A stretch of DNA of 64,000 bases from Rhodovulum kholense (GCF_003053725.1 NZ_QAYC01000011.1:62001-126000); one strand, 5' to 3'; shown: positions 42,528 through 51,855, numbered from the stretch's first letter. The notes: a model not told the origin generated them from the sequence alone. Numbers and translations are program-made.

Positions 42528-44141
42528 TCAGCCCGCCGGGATCAGGTCTTGGGCGGCCTTCTGCGCGATCATCATCACCGCCGCCTGGGTGTTGCCCGAC
42601 ACCATCTCGGGCATGACCGAGGCATCGGCCACGCGCAGCCCGGCGATGCCCCGGACCGTCAGGTCGGGAGCGACCACCGCGCCCGGGTCGGTGCCCATGC
42701 GGCAGGTTCCGGCGGCGTGATAGATGGTCTGCCCGTTGGCGCGCGCGAATTCCAGCCAGTCGGCATCGCCCTGGCAATCGGGTCCCGGGCTGAGTTCGCG
42801 CACCCGGTAGGCATCCATGGGGGCCTGCCCGACGATGGCGCGGCCCAGCTTCATGCCGTCGACCATGGCGCGGCGGTCCTCTTCGGCATCGAGGAAATTC
42901 GGCCGGATCCTGGGTTGCACCGCGATGTCGGGCGAGGTGGCATGGATCGAGCCGCGCGATTGCGGGCGCAGCTGGGTCACGCCCAGCGTCATGCCGGGGA
43001 AGCGGTCGAGCTTGCGCTCGGCGGCATTGGCGTAGCTGGCATGCATGAAGAAATACTGCACGTCGGGCCGGTCGAGACCCTCGCGCGAGCGCAGGAAGCC
43101 ATGCGCGAGCCCGGTGCCGTAGGTCAGGACGCCCCGCCGGTTCAGCGCATATTTCGCGACCTCGCCCAGCACCTTGGGAAAGCGCGTCAGCTCGTTCAGC
43201 GTGACGGGGTGCGAGACGCGCCAGTTCATCCGGGTGCAGAAATGGTCGAGATAGTTCTCGCCGATGCCGGGCAGGTCGTGGACGACCTCGATGCCAAGCG
43301 CGCGCAGCCGGTCGGCATCGCCGATGCCCGACAGTTCCAAGAGTTGCGGGGTCTGGACGGCGCCTGCGGTCAGGATCACCTCGCTTGCCAGGATGGTCAG
43401 CGGGCCGCCGGGGCGGGCCAGGGTGACGCCGGTGGCGCGGCGGCCCTCCAGCAGGATGCGGGTGGCGCGGGCATGGGTCAGGACGGTCAAGTTGGGGCGG
43501 CGGCGCGCCTGCGCCAGCCAGGCGCGGGCGGCCGAGTGACGCTCGCCGCGCTCCTGGTTGACCTGATACCAGCCGACGCCCTCTTGCCCCGCGCCGTTAT
43601 AGTCGGGGTTGAAGCGCTGGCCCTGGGCCGCGGCGGCGTCGAGGAAGGCCTGTCCGACGGGGTTTTTCTCGACCACCTCGCAGACGGGCAGGGGGCCGTC
43701 CTTGCCGCGCATGCCGTCCGGGTCGGGCCCCGCCCAGCGTTCGAGCGCGCGGAAATGCGGCAGCACATCGGCCCAGCCCCAGCCGGTGCAGCCGCGCGCC
43801 GCCCAGAGGTCGTAATCCTGCGGCTGGCCGCGCACGTAGATCATGCCGTTGATCAGGGTCGAGCCGCCCAGCCCCTTGCCGCGCGGAATGGCGATCCGGC
43901 GGTTCCGGGTGGCGGGCTCGGCCTCGGACCAGAAGCCCCAGTTATAGGCGGGGTTGGTCAGAAGCTTGTAGAACCCGGCGGGGATGGTGATCCAGGGCGA
44001 CCGGGCCTCGCCGCCCGCCTCGCACAGAAGCACAGAGGCGCGGCCCGAGCGGCTGAGCGCCTCGGCGAGGATGCACCCCGCCGTGCCGCCGCCGACGATG
44101 ACGTAATCGAAGCGGCTGCGGTCGGGCAGGGGCTTATGCAT
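42528..44141 (-). CDS. GMC-family FAD-dependent oxidoreductase
   Basis: This 537-residue flavoprotein has the FAD-binding N-terminus DYVIVGGGTAGCILAEALSR, GMC signature 1 around GKGLGGSTLINGMIYVRG and signature 2 in GAVQTPQLLELSGIG. The catalytic His region is YHAAGTCRMG, followed by ASVMPEMVSGNTQAAVMMI with the partner Asn. It resembles choline, alcohol and polyol dehydrogenases and should oxidise an alcohol to an aldehyde. It overlaps the AroE-like gene by 8 bases. Confidence 0.95.
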   Translation of the reverse strand: MHKPLPDRSRFDYVIVGGGTAGCILAEALSRSGRASVLLCEAGGEARSPWITIPAGFYKLLTNPAYNWGFWSEAEPATRNRRIAIPRGKGLGGSTLINGMIYVRGQPQDYDLWAARGCTGWGWADVLPHFRALERWAGPDPDGMRGKDGPLPVCEVVEKNPVGQAFLDAAAAQGQRFNPDYNGAGQEGVGWYQVNQERGERHSAARAWLAQARRRPNLTVLTHARATRILLEGRRATGVTLARPGGPLTILASEVILTAGAVQTPQLLELSGIGDADRLRALGIEVVHDLPGIGENYLDHFCTRMNWRVSHPVTLNELTRFPKVLGEVAKYALNRRGVLTYGTGLAHGFLRSREGLDRPDVQYFFMHASYANAAERKLDRFPGMTLGVTQLRPQSRGSIHATSPDIAVQPRIRPNFLDAEEDRRAMVDGMKLGRAIVGQAPMDAYRVRELSPGPDCQGDADWLEFARANGQTIYHAAGTCRMGTDPGAVVAPDLTVRGIAGLRVADASVMPEMVSGNTQAAVMMIAQKAAQDLIPAG

Positions 44142-44943
44142 CGCGGGCCGCGCCGGGAAGGGCGCCCAGATGCTCGGCCATCAGCCGGATCTGCTGGCGC
44201 AGCATCGGCAGGCCGGGATGGACCCGCGCCCCCGCCGCGCGGGCGGCGGCCAGAAGCCGGGTCTCGACCGGGTCCATGATCGCGTCGGCCACGACCTGAC
44301 CGGCATGGAAGGCGGTATCCCCGAGCGGCAGCGGATCTTCCGGTTTCAGCCCCAGCGAGGTGGCGTTGACGATCAGATCGCGGCTTGCCGTCTCGGGCGC
44401 CCCGGCGGCGACGGGCACGTCCGGATAGGCCAGGGCCACCCGGGCGGCGAGATCCTCGGCCTTGCCGTGCGAGCGGTTGACGATGGTCAGGCGCGCGACC
44501 CCGGCCTCGGCCAGGGCAAAGGCGATGGCAGCCCCCGCGCCGCCCGCGCCCAGAAGGCAGGCATTCCTGCCGCGCGGCTCGATCCCTTCCGAGCGCAGCC
44601 CCTCGACGAAGCCGAGCCCGTCGAGAATGGCGCCGGTCAGCGTGCCGTCGGCCTCGCGCCGCACCACATTGACCGCGCCGATCCGGCCCGCGTCACCCAG
44701 CAGCCGGTCGCAGAGCGCGACGATCTTCGTCTTGTGCGGCACGGTGACGACGAAGCCGCCAAGGCTTTCGATGCCCTTCAGGCCCGCGACGACGGTGGCG
44801 AGGTTCTCGGGATGGACCTGCATCGGCACCATCACCCCGTCGATCCCCTCGGCCGCGCAGAGCGCGTTGATTTCCTGAGGCGTTTTCACATGGCCGATGG
44901 GATCGGCGAGAATGGACCAGACCCTGGTCTTGCCGGTGATCAT
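44134..44943 (-). CDS. Shikimate/quinate dehydrogenase-like oxidoreductase
   Basis: This 269-residue protein starts MITGKTRVWSIL at 44943, with GAGGGA at good distance; ATG 44955 overlaps the SDR stop (ATGA) and is the alternative. The fold is AroE-like: the catalytic Lys in VVTVPHKTK, LLGAGGAGAAIAFALAEAG for NAD(P), and NATSLGLKPEDPLP. The substrate-binding Ser pair of true AroE (HSxSP) is replaced by HVKTP, and the basic NADP clamp is only NRSHGK. It is therefore likely a catabolic paralogue with another substrate, not the biosynthetic enzyme. Confidence 0.88.
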   Translation of the reverse strand: MITGKTRVWSILADPIGHVKTPQEINALCAAEGIDGVMVPMQVHPENLATVVAGLKGIESLGGFVVTVPHKTKIVALCDRLLGDAGRIGAVNVVRREADGTLTGAILDGLGFVEGLRSEGIEPRGRNACLLGAGGAGAAIAFALAEAGVARLTIVNRSHGKAEDLAARVALAYPDVPVAAGAPETASRDLIVNATSLGLKPEDPLPLGDTAFHAGQVVADAIMDPVETRLLAAARAAGARVHPGLPMLRQQIRLMAEHLGALPGAARDA

Positions 44944-44951
44944 CGTTTCCC

Positions 44952-45758
44952 TCATGTCATCAGAAGGCCGCCGGCGACGTCGATCGTCTGGCCGGTGACG
45001 AAGCTCGATTCCGCATCCGTGAGCCAGAGCGCGGCCTCGGCCACCTCGGCGGGCTCGCCCAGACGCCCCAGAGGCGTCATCTCGACCTGGGCCGCGTTGA
45101 CCTCGGGGGCGACGCCCAGCACCATCGGCGTCTCGATCCGGCCCGGGGCCAGCGCGTTGACGCGGATGCCATGGGGGCCCAGCTCGCCCGCCAGATGGCG
45201 GGTGAAGCCGAGGATCGCGGATTTGGTTGCGGCGTAATGGCAGGCGACCACCGGCATGAAGGTCTTGCCCGCGACCGAGGACATGTTGACGATCCAGCCG
45301 CGCCGGGCCGCGACCATGCCCGGCGCCAGCGCGCGGACGGTGTTGAAGCTGCCGGTGAGGTTCACGTCGAGCACGCGGCGGAACTCGGCCGGGTCCATTT
45401 GCCAGACCTTGTGGGCGACGCCGTCATGCTTGGGCGAGATGCCCGCATTGTTGATGACGGTGTCGAAATTGCCTCCGGCGGCCTCGAGCGCGGCGGAAAG
45501 CGCGGTGTAATCCGAGACATCGCAGGTCACGGGCAGGACCGATCCGGCGGTGCCGGAGGCCGCGATCTGCGTGGTCGCTTGGGCCACGGCTTCGGGGTCG
45601 AGATCGCAAAGCGCGACAGTCGCGCCGCGGGCGGCGAAGGCTTCGGCAATGGCCAGCCCGATGCCCCGGGCGCCGCCGGTGACCAGCACGCGGCGGCCCT
45701 GATGCGACAGGCGGGTGCGGAAGTCGGGGCGGACAGTTTCGCTGCGGGTCATGGTCAT
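44952..45758 (-). CDS. Short-chain dehydrogenase/reductase
   Basis: This 268-residue SDR has VLVTGGARGIGLAIAEAFAA, acidic cofactor loop LCDLDPEAV (NAD preference), NNAGISPKHD, IVNMSSVAGK and the YxxxK in HYAATKSAI. It overlaps livF upstream (ATGA) and the AroE-like gene downstream, so it is translated with the transporter. It probably catalyses an oxidation step on the imported compound. Confidence 0.94.
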   Translation of the reverse strand: MTMTRSETVRPDFRTRLSHQGRRVLVTGGARGIGLAIAEAFAARGATVALCDLDPEAVAQATTQIAASGTAGSVLPVTCDVSDYTALSAALEAAGGNFDTVINNAGISPKHDGVAHKVWQMDPAEFRRVLDVNLTGSFNTVRALAPGMVAARRGWIVNMSSVAGKTFMPVVACHYAATKSAILGFTRHLAGELGPHGIRVNALAPGRIETPMVLGVAPEVNAAQVEMTPLGRLGEPAEVAEAALWLTDAESSFVTGQTIDVAGGLLMT

Positions 45759-46459
45759 ATCCCCAGATAGGCCTGCCGGACATAGTCGTCCTGCAGCAGG
45801 TCTTCGGCGCTTTCGGAAATGACGACGCGCCCGTTTTCAAGAACATAGCCCCGCTGCGCGACCTTGAGCGTCGAATAGACGTTCTGTTCTACGATCAGCA
45901 CGGTGGTGCCCTTGGCGGCGATCTGCTGCACCACCTCGAAGACCTGCGAGACGATGATCGGCGCAAGCCCCAGCGAGGGTTCGTCGAACATCAGAAGCCG
46001 CGGATTGGCCATCATGCCCCGGGCGATGGCGACCATCTGCTGTTCGCCCCCCGACAGCGAGGAGGCGGTCTGGTGCAGCCGCTCGCGGACGCGGGGGAAG
46101 ATGTCCAGCACCTCCTCCAGACGTTCGTCCTGAAAATCGCGCGCGGCGCGGCGATAGGCGCCCATCAGAAGGTTCTCGCGCACGGTCATGTCGGGGAAAA
46201 GCTGGCGCCCCTCGGGGATCAGGGTGATGCCCCGGTCGACGACCTGATCGCCCCTGAGGCGGGTGATGTCCTCGCCGCAGAAGGTGATCCTGCCCGAGGT
46301 CGGCGTGATCAGCCCGGCGATGGTGCGAAGCGTCGTCGTCTTGCCGGCGCCATTGGCGCCGACAATGGTGACGATCTCGCCTTCCTTCACGTCGAGGCTG
46401 ACATCCTGCAGGATCGAGGTCGGGCCGTAGCCGGCATGGATGTTTTCAACGGTGAGCAT
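45755..46459 (-). CDS. livF: Branched-chain amino acid-type ABC transporter ATPase LivF
   Basis: This 234-residue ATPase has Walker A GANGAGKTT, the signature SSLSGGEQQMVAIARGMMAN and Walker B LLMFDEPSLGLAP, and the C-terminal EQNVYSTLKVAQRGYVLENG typical of LivF. It energises uptake with the LivG part. It overlaps the LivM-LivG gene by 14 bases. Confidence 0.95.
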   Translation of the reverse strand: MLTVENIHAGYGPTSILQDVSLDVKEGEIVTIVGANGAGKTTTLRTIAGLITPTSGRITFCGEDITRLRGDQVVDRGITLIPEGRQLFPDMTVRENLLMGAYRRAARDFQDERLEEVLDIFPRVRERLHQTASSLSGGEQQMVAIARGMMANPRLLMFDEPSLGLAPIIVSQVFEVVQQIAAKGTTVLIVEQNVYSTLKVAQRGYVLENGRVVISESAEDLLQDDYVRQAYLGI

Positions 46460-48275
46460 TGGCGAACTCCTTGCCCAGATAGGCCTCGATCACATGCGGG
46501 TCGCGGACCACCTCATGGGGGTCGCCCTCGGCAATGACCTCGCCCGCGGCCAAGACCAGCACCCGGTCAGAGAGGGACATCACCGCCTGCATCACATGCT
46601 CGATGGCGATGATCGACACGCCGCTGTCGCGGATCGACAGCATCAGGTCGATGGCGCGGCGCACATCGGTCTGGTTGATGCCCGCCATCACCTCGTCGAG
46701 CAGCAGGATGCGCGGCTCCATCGCCATGACCCGGGCGACCTCGAGCCGCTTGAGCCCGCCGATGGTCAGCCCGCGCGCCTCGTCCTGCAGCAGCGGGCCG
46801 AGACCCATCCGCCAGGCGGTCTGGCGCGCGGCCTCGCGGGCGTCGTGTTCGTCATGGTGGCGGTAGAAGGCGCCGACCATGATGTTCTCCTCGACCGTCA
46901 TCGCCGCGAAGGGCTGGACGATCTGGAAGGTCCGGCCGACGCCGAGGGCCGCGAAATCTGCCGGGTTGACCGGGGTGTGATAGCCGCCATCGGGGCCACG
47001 CACGGTGACCGAGCCCTCATTCGGGGTCAGGAAACCCGAGAGCATGTTGAACAGCGTGGTCTTGCCCGCGCCATTCGGCCCGATCAGCCCCAGCACCTCG
47101 CCCTCGCGCAGGGTGAAGTTGACGTTCTTCGTGACATGCAGCCCGCCGAAGCGCTTGTTGAGGTTCTGAACCCGCATCACGTCGCGGCCGATGCCCTCAC
47201 GGTCGGGCGAGGGGGGCGTCGTGGCCTGTGCGGGGGCCTTGATGCTGTCGGTCTGGGTGGTCTGCTCGTCCTCGTCCAGCTCGTGATGCGGCGCGCGGCG
47301 GAACTTCTGCAACAGGCCGATGATGCCGTTCGGCATGAACAGCACCGCCAGGAGCAGCACGACGCCATAGACGAAGCCATGCAGCCCCAGCGCCGAGGCG
47401 CCGAACGAGGCCCGCGCCCATTCGGTCAGCGGCACCAGCAGGACGGCGCCCAGAAGCGGACCCGAGACGGTGCCGAGCCCGCCGATCAGCGCGAACATCG
47501 CGATCTGGATCGAGAAGGTCAGCGAGAACATCGCCGAGGGCTCGATGAAGGTCAGGTACATGGCGTGGAAGGTGCCCAGCATCGCGCAGAGCGCCGAGGA
47601 GATGGCGACCGCGACCAGCCGCACCTGCACGGTCTTCACGCCCGCGGCCTTGGCGGCGGATTCGCGTTCGCGGGTGGCGATCAGGTAGAAGCCGAGCCGC
47701 GAACGGCGCACCGCCCAGACCACGACCAGCACCGCGCAGAGCATGCCGAAGATGATCAGCAGGGACGGCCAGCGTTCGCGGAAGACCATCCAGGTCCAGC
47801 CCAGTTTCAGCGGGATCATCTTGCCGGTGGCGCCGCCGGTGAAGTCCGAGAAATGCAGCGTCAGGACCCGGAACACCTCGAGAAAGGCGATCGAGGCCAG
47901 CGAGAAGAAGGGCCCCTTGAGACGGAAGCAGGGATAGGAGATTGCCATGCCGACGATCGCCGCGATGCCCGCGCCCGCGAACATGCCGATCCAGGGGGTG
48001 ATGCCGAGATTGACGAGGATCACCGCGGTATAGGCGCCGATGCCGTAGAAGGTGGCGTGCCCCAGCGAGAGCTGTCCGGCAAAGCCGCCGACCAGGTTCC
48101 AGGCCGAGGACAGCGCCGCCATCAGGCAGATGGTGACGAAGATATGGGTGACGAAGGCGTTGCCGATCCCCAGCGGGATCAGCAGGAGCGAGGCCAGCAC
48201 CAGGACCACGCCGATGGCGGGCCAGGGCAGCGACGGGGCGGGCACGGAGGGACCGGAGGTCGTTTCGTTGCTCAT
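46446..48275 (-). CDS. Fused permease-ATPase (LivM-LivG) of a Liv-type ABC transporter
   Basis: This 609-residue protein joins a LivM permease (about 1-320; eight or so helices, with SSAWNLVGGFAGQLSLGHAT, FYGIGAYTAVIL and FALIGGLGTVSGPLLGAVLL) to a LivG ATPase (about 365-605). The ATPase has GPNGAGKTTLFNMLSGFLTP, GVGRTFQIVQPF, the divergent signature LTIGGLKRLEVARVMAM and Walker B ILLLDEVMAGIN. A charged linker (DEDEQTTQTD) separates them. Such fusions are known but less common than separate genes. Confidence 0.94.
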   Translation of the reverse strand: MSNETTSGPSVPAPSLPWPAIGVVLVLASLLLIPLGIGNAFVTHIFVTICLMAALSSAWNLVGGFAGQLSLGHATFYGIGAYTAVILVNLGITPWIGMFAGAGIAAIVGMAISYPCFRLKGPFFSLASIAFLEVFRVLTLHFSDFTGGATGKMIPLKLGWTWMVFRERWPSLLIIFGMLCAVLVVVWAVRRSRLGFYLIATRERESAAKAAGVKTVQVRLVAVAISSALCAMLGTFHAMYLTFIEPSAMFSLTFSIQIAMFALIGGLGTVSGPLLGAVLLVPLTEWARASFGASALGLHGFVYGVVLLLAVLFMPNGIIGLLQKFRRAPHHELDEDEQTTQTDSIKAPAQATTPPSPDREGIGRDVMRVQNLNKRFGGLHVTKNVNFTLREGEVLGLIGPNGAGKTTLFNMLSGFLTPNEGSVTVRGPDGGYHTPVNPADFAALGVGRTFQIVQPFAAMTVEENIMVGAFYRHHDEHDAREAARQTAWRMGLGPLLQDEARGLTIGGLKRLEVARVMAMEPRILLLDEVMAGINQTDVRRAIDLMLSIRDSGVSIIAIEHVMQAVMSLSDRVLVLAAGEVIAEGDPHEVVRDPHVIEAYLGKEFANAHR

Positions 48276-48285
48276 GGGACAGGCC

Positions 48286-49170
48286 TCAGGACAGGTGCGA
48301 CAGGTTTTGCCGGGCGCCGAACAGGCCCGAGGGCCTCAGGATCAGGATCAGCAGGAACAGGCCGAAGACGACGGCCTCGCGCAGGTCCGAGCCGATGTAA
48401 TAGCCCGACAGCGCATCGACCTCGCCGATGATCAGCGCGCCGAGGAAGGCGCCGGGGATCGAGCCGAGCCCGCCCAGCACCACCACCACGAAGGCGGTCA
48501 GCACGAAATAGGTGCCGATATTGGACGAGGTCGGGTAAAGCGGCGCGATCAGCACGGCGGCAAGGCCCACGCAGGCGGCGCCGAGCCCGAAGGTCAGCAC
48601 GTAGATGTGGTTGACATTGATGCCCATCAGCTCGGCCGCGCCGCGGTTCTGGGCGACGGCGCGGATGGCGCGTCCGGTCTGGGTGTATTTCAGGAACAGC
48701 TCGAGCCCGATCACCAGCACGATGGCCGCGCCGAAGATCATCACCTGCCCGGTCAGCAGCCGCAGCTCGCCGAATTCGAGCGGCGCGCGCAGGCCATGCG
48801 GCGGGGTGTTGGCGATGTCGGCGCCGAAGATCAGGAGCGCGAGGTTGATCAGCGCGGTCGACAGGCCGACGGTGGCGAAGATCTGGATATGGTCGTCGCG
48901 GGCCGACATCAGCGGCTGGATCAACAGTCTTTGCGTCAGCGCGCCCATCACGAACAGCACCGGCACGACGACGATCACCGCCGCATAGGGGTGCAGCCCC
49001 ATCTGGGTGGTGATCAGCCAGGTGATGAACATGCCGCCCATCAGGAATTCGCCATGGGCGAAGTTGACCACCTTGATGATGCCGAAGATCAGCGTCAGCC
49101 CGATGCTGACGATGGCGAAGAGGCCGCCCAGCATCAGGCCGTTCAGAAGGATTTGCAGGAATGTCGTCAT
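48286..49170 (-). CDS. livH: Branched-chain amino acid-type ABC transporter permease LivH
   Basis: This 294-residue membrane protein has about eight helices. It carries LNGLMLGGLFAIVSIGLTLI, FGIIKVVNFAHGEFLMGGMF, AVAQNRGAAELMGINVN (the coupling loop) and VVLGGLGSIPGAFLGALIIG, all typical of LivH. It ends 10 bases before the LivM-LivG start. Confidence 0.96.
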   Translation of the reverse strand: MTTFLQILLNGLMLGGLFAIVSIGLTLIFGIIKVVNFAHGEFLMGGMFITWLITTQMGLHPYAAVIVVVPVLFVMGALTQRLLIQPLMSARDDHIQIFATVGLSTALINLALLIFGADIANTPPHGLRAPLEFGELRLLTGQVMIFGAAIVLVIGLELFLKYTQTGRAIRAVAQNRGAAELMGINVNHIYVLTFGLGAACVGLAAVLIAPLYPTSSNIGTYFVLTAFVVVVLGGLGSIPGAFLGALIIGEVDALSGYYIGSDLREAVVFGLFLLILILRPSGLFGARQNLSHLS

Positions 49171-49376
49171 GTCGGCTCCGCCACGTTCGGAGGGCGGGCG
49201 GCACCCGCCCCCGCCGGTTTCGGGGGGTGTTCGCTGCCAGCGCGGCCAGCGGGGCCGGGGCAGATCCTGGAAGACGTCCGGCGACAGGGCCGGAGCCGGG
49301 GGCCGGACCGGTCCGCCGGTCGGCCCCCGATGCGGTCAGCCGAACCCGTCCGCCGGGCCGGCCAACCGCGACACGG

Positions 49377-50576
49377 TCACTCGGACTGGCGGATCTCGGC
49401 GACGGCGGCATCCGGCGGATAGACCGTCAGGAGCTTGCCGTCCTGCCATTGCATGCCCATCATCCGCGCGCGCTCGTTCTGGTTGGTGTCGTCGAACTTG
49501 ACGCCATAGCCCGCCGCGGTGGAGCCATCGGGAATGTCCATCGCCTTGACCGAGGCGACGATCTGGTCGGGTTCGAAGCCCTCGCCCTCGCCGATGGCCT
49601 GAAGCACCGCGAGCGCGCCGACATAGTTGGTCAGCGAATGGCCCGAGCGCGGCTCTTCGCCATATTTGGCGCGATAGGCGTCGAGGAAGGTCTCGATGCC
49701 GGGGGTGAAGTCGGGGTTGATGGCGTATTGGGTGAAATCGACGTCATAGACGCCGTCGATCACATCGGTGCCGACCGCATCGGCCGTCGGCTGCATCGAA
49801 TAGCCGCCGCCGCCGCCGATGATCGCCATCGGCTTGTAACCCGCCTCGTTGGCCTGCTGCAGGAACAGCACCGTGTCGTTCTGATACGAGGTCTGCAGCA
49901 CCACGTCGACGCCCTTGCCCTTGAGGTCGAGCACCAGCGAGGACATGTCGACGATATTGGCCGGGTAGCCCGATTTCAGCACCACGTTCAGCCCGCGCTC
50001 CTTGGCATGGGCGACCTCGTGACCGGCGACCGAGGTGCCGTAGGAGCTGTCTTCGTAGATGATGCCGATCTTGAGATCCTCGGGCGCCTTGCCGGCGGCG
50101 GGGGCGATCTGGTCGGCCAGCATGTCGATGACGGCGATGCCCATGTTCTCGGCCGTGGGGTTGGTGCGGAACAGATAGGTCATGCCGCGCCCGGTGACCT
50201 CGTCGGCGACGGCGCCGAGCTCGAAATAGGGGATGCCGGCCAGTTCGGTCACCTGCGAGGCCGCGATCACCCGCGACGAGGAATAGGTGCCGAAGACCGC
50301 CTTGACGCCTTCGAGCGAGATCAGCCGGCGGGCCTCGCCGATGGCCTGGTTGTTGTCGACGGCATCGCCGCGCTCGAGCACGATCCGGTCGCCGTGAAGG
50401 CCGCCCGCGGCATTGATCTGGTCGACCGCAAGGTCGAGCCCGCGCGCGCTTTCCTCGCCCAGAAGCGCCAGCGGGCCGCTGAAGGGGTAAAGCGAGCCGA
50501 TCTTGACATCGGCGAATGCGCCGCTGGCAAGGCTCAGGCCGAGCGCTGTGCCCAGCAGGATGGATCTGGTGGTCAT
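49377..50576 (-). CDS. livK: Branched-chain amino acid-type ABC transporter binding protein LivK
   Basis: This 399-residue periplasmic protein starts MTTRSILLGTALGLSLASGA at 50576, behind GGGAGGAA, with a signal peptide cleaved near AFA-DV. The mature start VKIGSLYPFSGPLALLGEES and AVDQINAAGGLHGDRI are standard for type I (Leu/Ile/Val-like) binding proteins. Many relatives bind aromatic or other organic acids rather than amino acids. A 206-base gap to livH, without a gene, may hold a stem that lowers permease expression. Confidence 0.95.
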   Translation of the reverse strand: MTTRSILLGTALGLSLASGAFADVKIGSLYPFSGPLALLGEESARGLDLAVDQINAAGGLHGDRIVLERGDAVDNNQAIGEARRLISLEGVKAVFGTYSSSRVIAASQVTELAGIPYFELGAVADEVTGRGMTYLFRTNPTAENMGIAVIDMLADQIAPAAGKAPEDLKIGIIYEDSSYGTSVAGHEVAHAKERGLNVVLKSGYPANIVDMSSLVLDLKGKGVDVVLQTSYQNDTVLFLQQANEAGYKPMAIIGGGGGYSMQPTADAVGTDVIDGVYDVDFTQYAINPDFTPGIETFLDAYRAKYGEEPRSGHSLTNYVGALAVLQAIGEGEGFEPDQIVASVKAMDIPDGSTAAGYGVKFDDTNQNERARMMGMQWQDGKLLTVYPPDAAVAEIRQSE

Positions 50577-50680
50577 GGTGGTTCCTCCCGTTTCGATTGA
50601 CGTCATGTGGGGGCCGGTGGCGCGCCCGGGCATGTCGGATCGCGCGGCCGGTCGGCCCGGGTTTCGGGGGCGTCCCCGGC

Positions 50681-51676
50681 TCAGGCGGCCGGGGTCAGCA
50701 GGACGATCTTGCCGGTATGGGCCGAGGCTTCGAGCCGGGCATGGGCGTCCTGCACCCGGTCCAGCGCAAAGGTTGAATCGATCACCGGCCGCGCGCCCTG
50801 CTCGAGGATCAGGGGCAGCACCTCCGCCTCGACCTCGCGGGCCAGTTCGGCCTTCATCGCCAGCGGCCGCGCCCGAAGCGTCGAGCCGCAGAGCGTCAGG
50901 CGCTTGAACAGCACCGGGCCCATGTCCAGATCGGCGCGCGAGCCCTGCTGGAAGGCGATCTGGGCGATCCGCCCGTCTTCGGCCACCAGATCGAGATTGC
51001 GCTGCATGTAGGGGCCGCCGACCATGTCGAGGATCACCTCGGGGCCCTTGCCGCCGGTCAGATCGCGCACCGCGGCGACGAAATCGGTGTCGCGGTAATT
51101 GACCGAGGCCCTGGCGCCCAGCTGCGCCGAGGCGCGGCATTTCTCGTCGCTGCCGCAGGTGGTGATCACCTCGGCGCCGATCGCCCGGGCCAGCAGCGTC
51201 GCGGTGACGCCGATGCCCGAGGTCCCGCCATGGATCAGCGCGGTTTCCCCGGGTTTCAGCCCGGCGCGGATGAAGAGGTTCGACCAGACGGTGAAATAGG
51301 TCTCGGGGATGCCCGCGGCCTCGGTCATCGACAGGCCCTCGGGCACCGGCAGCGCGACATCGGCCTGCACGATGGCCTCTTCGGCATAGGCGCCGCCCGC
51401 GACCAGCGCCATCACCCGGTCGCCGGGGGCATAGCGGGTCACGCCGGGGCCGGTCTCGATGACCTCGCCCGACAGCTCCAGCCCCAGCACGTCGGAGGCC
51501 CCGGGCGGCGGCGGGTAATTGCCCTCGCGCTGCATCGCATCGGGGCGGTTCACGCCCGCGCCATGGACACGGACCCGCATCTCGCCCGGCCCGGGGGCGG
51601 GCAGGGTCCGGGTTTCAAGGGTCAGCGCCTCGGGGCCCCCCGGAACGGGGGCGGTCACGGACAGGACGCCGGTCAT
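50681..51676 (-). CDS. NAD(P)H:quinone oxidoreductase-like (zinc-free MDR) protein
   Basis: This 331-residue protein belongs to the quinone oxidoreductase/PIG3 branch of medium-chain dehydrogenases. It has RVHGAGVNRPDAMQREGNYP, PPPGASDVLGLELSGEV and the NADPH loop ALIHGGTSGIGVTATLLARA. Zinc ligands are absent. It is the first gene of the operon. Confidence 0.92.
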   Translation of the reverse strand: MTGVLSVTAPVPGGPEALTLETRTLPAPGPGEMRVRVHGAGVNRPDAMQREGNYPPPPGASDVLGLELSGEVIETGPGVTRYAPGDRVMALVAGGAYAEEAIVQADVALPVPEGLSMTEAAGIPETYFTVWSNLFIRAGLKPGETALIHGGTSGIGVTATLLARAIGAEVITTCGSDEKCRASAQLGARASVNYRDTDFVAAVRDLTGGKGPEVILDMVGGPYMQRNLDLVAEDGRIAQIAFQQGSRADLDMGPVLFKRLTLCGSTLRARPLAMKAELAREVEAEVLPLILEQGARPVIDSTFALDRVQDAHARLEASAHTGKIVLLTPAA

Positions 51677-51801
51677 CGGGCGGGTCCGTCAGGGGCGTGG
51701 CGCTTTGCCTTCCCGGTTTCCAGCGACTGTGACAGTTTGAACATGCAACCTCCCGTTTGCCGTCGGCGGCTCCCCTTCCGCCCTGCGACGTTATGTGTAA
51801 T

Positions 51802-51821
51802 TTGTTATAACAACATGTCAA
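51802..51821. promoter_or_regulatory. Operator and -35 element for the nine-gene operon
   Basis: TTGTTATAACAA (51802-51813) is a perfect 12-bp palindrome. On the minus strand TTGACA (51821-51816) lies just upstream, and a weak -10 (TACACA) follows at 16 bases, so the palindrome fills the promoter spacer. It is 43 bases before the GntR gene start and fits repression of the operon by that regulator. Confidence 0.65.
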
Positions 51822-51855
51822 CACAGTTTCGGGGAGGAGCGGAGGTGAGGACGCG

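Noticed and set aside
44134-44943. Calling this gene the biosynthetic aroE
   Set aside because: The shikimate-binding serines are missing and the gene sits in a transporter-linked catabolic operon.
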